Shown: positions 6,816-9,399 of the stretch, piece by piece
How the letters are laid out: each line of letters starts with the position of its first letter
Position numbering within the stretch: position 1 is the stretch's first letter
The notes under the pieces: generated by a model
What the model saw: the letters and a program-made list of their open reading frames with translations, nothing else
Told to the model about the DNA's origin: nothing
Database searches by the model: none
Position numbers and translations under genes: made by a program
Source: Alphaproteobacteria bacterium
GTDB lineage: Bacteria; Pseudomonadota; Alphaproteobacteria; Rhizobiales; Aestuariivirgaceae
Reading direction: 5' to 3'
NCBI GenBank assembly: GCA_020441605.1
Contig: JAGRLX010000087.1
Span: forward strand, 1 to 9,399
DNA length: 9,399 nt

Positions 6816-7926
6816 GGGCTCTCGCTTCGCGTACGCCAGATGACCACCAGATCCGGCAGGCACCCTCATCCGAGACCATGCATGGTCCGATGGGATGGCG
6901 TGGCGTGCAAGCCTTTCCGTAAAGCGCACATTCATGAGGATAAATCTTACCGAGCACCACACGGGCACAGTCGCAACCAGGTGGCATTTCACCTGCACGC
7001 TTGCGTACCTCACCACGGTCTATGCCGAAGCGCACGAGAGCGTCGCCAGAAATGTGCATCCCTCTCATCACATAGCCTGACTCGGCAATCACACCGATGC
7101 CGCGCCAATTGGAATCCGTGACGTCGAACGCCTCTGCCAGCAGCTTCCGAGCTGTCGGATTGCCACCTTCATGCGCGACACCGCCATAGCAATTTTCCAG
7201 TTCTGAGCGACCATCAACCAACTGATGGAGCACGGCATAGAGGGCAGCAAGCAAGCTCTGCGGTTCGAATCCTCCGACAGCCACCGGAAGCCTATGCAGA
7301 TCAGCAACGAACCGCCATTCCTCCGGCCCCATTATTGTGGCGACGTGGCCGGGCGCAATGAGCGCGTCGAAGCCCGCATTCTGCGAGTCCAGCAGCATTT
7401 GAACCGCGGGCCAGGTTCGTCGCCCAGAAAGGAGGATCGATAGATTGGGAGGAAGCCCATGCGCCACAATGGCGGCAACAGGAGCCATTGTTGTCTCGAA
7501 CCCGGCTGCAAAGAAAACCACTTGCCGCGTCGGATCCGAGCGGGCGATGCGAACGGCCTCCAATGGCGAGGCAATCGGCACCACTCGGCCACCGGCCCCA
7601 CGCGCCTGCTCCAACGAACGTGGCTCGCTCTTGGGCAGATTGGCTGGAACGCGCAACATGTCACCAAACGCGACCAGTACCACATCATGCCGCAGCGCGA
7701 GCCCAATTGCGGCGCATATGTCCTCTTCAGGACAGACACATACCGGGCAGCCTGGTCCGGGAATCAACTCGATTTTCGGCGGAAGTACAGCCCGGAGCCC
7801 TCCCTTTGAGATCGTACGCTCGTGACCACCGCACACATTCATCACCCGCACGCGGTGCTTCAGAGGCAGAGCACGAATGCGATCAAGCCACGTTCTGGCG
7901 TCATTGTCGCCAGAAAGGTTGGTCAT
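6790..7926 (-). CDS. hypD: HypD, iron-sulfur scaffold for Fe(CN)2CO assembly
   Basis: A 378-residue maturation protein that, with HypC, holds iron while the CN and CO ligands are attached. The redox and iron-binding cysteines are in place: C32 in NVCGGHE, and C60 and C63 in GPGCPVC. Their spacing (28, then 3) equals that of C38, C66 and C69 in the Thermococcus HypD structure. FAAGFETTMAP (about 139-149) is the family GFETT motif. The C-terminal part carries the [4Fe-4S] and neighbouring cysteines C318, C320, C333, C340, C349 and C357 in PPGCDC, PHEC, GKACTP and GPCMVSDEGAC. Two departures stand out: CGGHER where CGGHTH is usual, and an extra Cys at 65. The ATG overlaps the hypB stop in ATGA (7926-7923). 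Confidence 0.96.
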   Translation of the reverse strand: MTNLSGDNDARTWLDRIRALPLKHRVRVMNVCGGHERTISKGGLRAVLPPKIELIPGPGCPVCVCPEEDICAAIGLALRHDVVLVAFGDMLRVPANLPKSEPRSLEQARGAGGRVVPIASPLEAVRIARSDPTRQVVFFAAGFETTMAPVAAIVAHGLPPNLSILLSGRRTWPAVQMLLDSQNAGFDALIAPGHVATIMGPEEWRFVADLHRLPVAVGGFEPQSLLAALYAVLHQLVDGRSELENCYGGVAHEGGNPTARKLLAEAFDVTDSNWRGIGVIAESGYVMRGMHISGDALVRFGIDRGEVRKRAGEMPPGCDCARVVLGKIYPHECALYGKACTPRHPIGPCMVSDEGACRIWWSSGVREARAHESEPTAG

Positions 7927-8693
7927 GCCGCATTCTCACATTTTTCGCCACGACGAGCCGCCAACTGCTCATCAAGCCAAGCCAGCCACGGTCCGAAACC
8001 CTCACTGCGACGCGCCGAAAGCTGTATGACCGGCGCGGCGTTGGCCAAACGCCGAACACTTGTTTCTGCCTTGTCCGGTGAGAAATCGCCAAGAACCGGC
8101 AGAAGGTCAGACTTCGACAGCACCACGAGATCGGCAACGCGAAACATCACCGGGTATTTCTCAGGCTTGTCATCACCTTCGGTGACAGCGAGGAGCGTCA
8201 CATTTGCATGCTGTCCGAGATCGAAATTCGCCGGGCAGACGAGATTGCCAACATTCTCGATGAACAGGATATCGAGGGACGAAAGATCGAGGTGGCGGAT
8301 TGCACGCTGCACCATATTGGCGTCCAAGTGGCAGGTCTGGCCGGTGATGATCTGTATGGCTGGCACGCCCTTTGCCCGAATGCGGTTTGAGTCGTTTTCT
8401 GTTTCGAGGTCACCCTCGATCACCGCAAGCCGACAGCGACTTGCAAGAGCGTCGATCGTTGCCTCAAGCAGCGCGGTCTTGCCGGAGCCAGGCGACGACA
8501 TCAGATTTATGACCAACACTTGATGTTGATTGAACTGCTGACGGTTGGCCGCCGCAACGGAATCGTTGCTACTCAGCAGTCCCGACATCACATCAATGGT
8601 TCTTTTCGACCGCGATGCCAACTCGATTTGACCGATGACGTCTGTCAGCTTGAAGTCCGCAGCATTGGCCGAGCATCCACAATCGCCGCACAT
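7923..8693 (-). CDS. hypB: HypB, GTPase for nickel insertion
   Basis: A 256-residue SIMIBI-class GTPase that works with HypA to deliver Ni2+ to the HoxH precursor. The N-terminus MCGDCGCS holds the high-affinity nickel motif CxxCGC (C2, C5, C7). Walker A is SSPGSGKT (66-73), and SKSD (193-196) stands for the NKxD base-recognition motif. C121-H122 and C153 correspond to the metal site in the G domain of E. coli HypB (C166, H167, C198). FIENVGNLVCPANFDLG (144-160) is the switch II region. There is no histidine-rich stretch, so nickel storage seems absent. The start has a perfect AGGAGG leader laid over the hypA stop; the stop overlaps the hypD start. Confidence 0.97.
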   Translation of the reverse strand: MCGDCGCSANAADFKLTDVIGQIELASRSKRTIDVMSGLLSSNDSVAAANRQQFNQHQVLVINLMSSPGSGKTALLEATIDALASRCRLAVIEGDLETENDSNRIRAKGVPAIQIITGQTCHLDANMVQRAIRHLDLSSLDILFIENVGNLVCPANFDLGQHANVTLLAVTEGDDKPEKYPVMFRVADLVVLSKSDLLPVLGDFSPDKAETSVRRLANAAPVIQLSARRSEGFGPWLAWLDEQLAARRGEKCENAA

Positions 8694-8698
8694 GATGG

Positions 8699-8704
8699 CC
8701 TCCT
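8699..8704 (-). promoter_or_regulatory. AGGAGG ribosome binding site for hypB over the hypA stop
   Basis: A perfect AGGAGG shares bases with the TAG stop of hypA (8705-8703) and lies 5 nt before the hypB ATG at 8693. Ribosomes ending on hypA would be placed on this site, which points to coupled translation of the two nickel-insertion partners. Confidence 0.75.
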
Positions 8705-9050
8705 AGCCCGCTAACATCTGCATGCTTTTGAGGATCAATTCAGTTCCTGATTTGATCTCAACTTGCCACCCGCCGCAGCGCGCACAAAGCATGTAATTGA
8801 CCGCGGCCTCCGTTTCGATGTCACACCGGGGACAGAATACCACAATTGGTGATGTCTGGATTTCAAGTTCCGCCTCCTGAGCAACAGTGCCGCAGCGCGC
8901 AATGCTGAATGCCTGTGCCAATTGAATTGCCTCTATGCCGGACAAGGGTCCGACCTGCAGCACGATACGCGTTACCCGCGCCGCCTGATGTTCCACCGCC
9001 AGGGCAGAGACCTTCTCAATTAACCGCTCGCAGACGGCCAATTCATGCAT
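8703..9050 (-). CDS. hypA: HypA, nickel metallochaperone
   Basis: A 115-residue protein that receives nickel and, with HypB, inserts it into the large subunit. The N-terminus MHE is the nickel site, which uses H2 and the backbone of the first residues. The zinc finger is C73 and C76 (FCPRC) with C89 and C92 (LCARC), 12 residues apart. The length is typical of HypA. The ATG at 9050 overlaps the hypC stop by 8 nt in ATGCATGA and has AAGGA a few nt upstream. It sits between hypC and hypB in the tightly packed hyp block. Confidence 0.97.
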   Translation of the reverse strand: MHELAVCERLIEKVSALAVEHQAARVTRIVLQVGPLSGIEAIQLAQAFSIARCGTVAQEAELEIQTSPIVVFCPRCDIETEAAVNYMLCARCGGWQVEIKSGTELILKSMQMLAG

Positions 9051-9288
9051 CGGAAGATCCTTCCATTTCAGCGGTGAGCACCTGGTCCAGCAGCGCCCAG
9101 GTCTCGCGCGCCCATTCCGGAGTCACCTTTTCGATTGCAAAACCCACATGGACCATGAGGTAATCTCCAGGCCTCACCGCTTCATGCTGCAACAACATCA
9201 AGCTCACGTCGCGGCCGATACCCTTCGCTTCGCATCGCGCGATCAATCCGTCACAAGAAACGACTTCCATCGGAACTGCCAGACACAT
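9043..9288 (-). CDS. hypC: HypC, iron-site chaperone for the hydrogenase large subunit
   Basis: An 81-residue OB-fold chaperone that partners HypD during Fe(CN)2CO assembly and then carries the unit to the HoxH precursor. The N-terminus MCLAVPMEV is the hallmark; C2 binds iron after removal of Met1. H47 in MVHVGFAIEKV is the conserved histidine. The open frame continues 12 codons upstream, but the ATG at 9288 is chosen because Met-Cys must be the N-terminus. AAGG lies close before it, and GGTGG lies about 8 nt before. This is the first gene of the visible operon. From sequence alone I cannot exclude HybG-like naming, but with a single copy beside hypA it is best called hypC. Confidence 0.96.
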   Translation of the reverse strand: MCLAVPMEVVSCDGLIARCEAKGIGRDVSLMLLQHEAVRPGDYLMVHVGFAIEKVTPEWARETWALLDQVLTAEMEGSSDA

Positions 9289-9323
9289 GGGCCTTTGCCA
9301 CCATCGAAGGGAACCAGGGGGCA

Positions 9324-9353
9324 ATGCTAAACGTGCCGGTTCACCTGAATCAA
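9324..9353 (-). promoter_or_regulatory. Possible promoter upstream of hypC
   Basis: On the minus strand TTGATT (9353-9348) and TAGCAT (9329-9324) are 18 nt apart. Each matches the sigma-70 consensus at 4 of 6 positions. The predicted start near 9317 would leave about 28 nt before the hypC ATG. The -35 hexamer also contains a single FNR/FixK-type half-site (TTGAT), but the partner half is degenerate. The call is tentative. Confidence 0.25.
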
Positions 9354-9367
9354 TGGTTCATTGCAAT
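9351..9367. repeat. Small palindromes upstream of hypC
   Basis: CAATG GTT CATTG (9351-9363) is a perfect 5-bp inverted repeat. The perfect palindrome ATTGCAAT (9360-9367) overlaps its right arm. Together they form an AT-rich block at the upstream edge of the possible promoter, which could be an operator. I do not recognise a known regulator site, and short palindromes also arise by chance. Confidence 0.3.
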
Positions 9368-9399
9368 TGTGGGCAATCTAGGCTCAGGACCTATTAAGC

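Noticed and set aside
6816..7016. Upstream extension of hypF by 67 codons
   Set aside because: It runs inside hypD and precedes the acylphosphatase fold with no family counterpart. The ATG at 6815 gives the normal HypF N-terminus.
9340..9353. FNR/FixK box (TTCAC-N4-ATCAA)
   Set aside because: One half is perfect but the other lacks the key G and T, so it matches only 3 of 5. This is not enough for a call without footprinting.
9289..9399. Sigma-54 (-24/-12) promoter upstream of hypC, as for many hydrogenase genes
   Set aside because: A GGCAC element is present on the minus strand near 9337, but the distance to the following GC does not fit the fixed GG-N10-GC spacing.

Overview
This window is one single-direction gene cluster, all on the minus strand. 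It encodes an NAD(P)+-linked cytoplasmic [NiFe] hydrogenase of the Hox type (group 3d, also called soluble or bidirectional hydrogenase) and a full set of HypA-F maturation proteins. In transcription order, from high to low coordinates: hypC, hypA, hypB, hypD, hypF, hypE, a 109-bp gap, then hoxF, hoxU, hoxY and the first 70 codons of hoxH, which is cut by the window edge. I see no tRNA, rRNA, CRISPR, insertion sequence or large repeat.

The organism looks like a proteobacterium of moderately high G+C, perhaps an alphaproteobacterium. This rests on HoxF being a NuoE-NuoF fusion as in Ralstonia eutropha (cyanobacteria keep a separate HoxE), on codon usage and on the tight operon packing. It is an inference from style, not from a marker gene.

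Region by region: 9289-9399 is an AT-richer leader with small palindromes and a possible promoter ahead of hypC. From 9288 to 3524 the hyp block is tightly packed: four of its five junctions are stop/start overlaps or SD-over-stop arrangements, and hypF-hypE is 10 bp apart. From 3523 to 3415 is the only real gap inside the cluster, with an inverted repeat, a T tract and a possible second promoter. From 3387 to 1 the hox block runs hoxF-U-Y-H with overlaps or a 20-bp gap.

How the genes work together: HypF and HypE make the cyanide ligands from carbamoyl phosphate. HypC and HypD hold and build the Fe(CN)2CO unit for HoxH. HypA and HypB insert nickel. The finished HoxH-HoxY module passes electrons through HoxU to the HoxF diaphorase, where NAD+ is reduced (or NADH oxidised). 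The HoxH-processing protease (HoxW/HupD type) and any HoxI are not in the window and may lie past its low-coordinate end.

The system itself is known. The points worth a second look are the maturation-first gene order and several departures from family motifs at cofactor sites: Arg to Cys in the HoxF FMN loop, three of four Cys in the HoxF NuoE-like domain, Cys pairs in HoxY, and an altered CGGH motif with an extra Cys in HypD.
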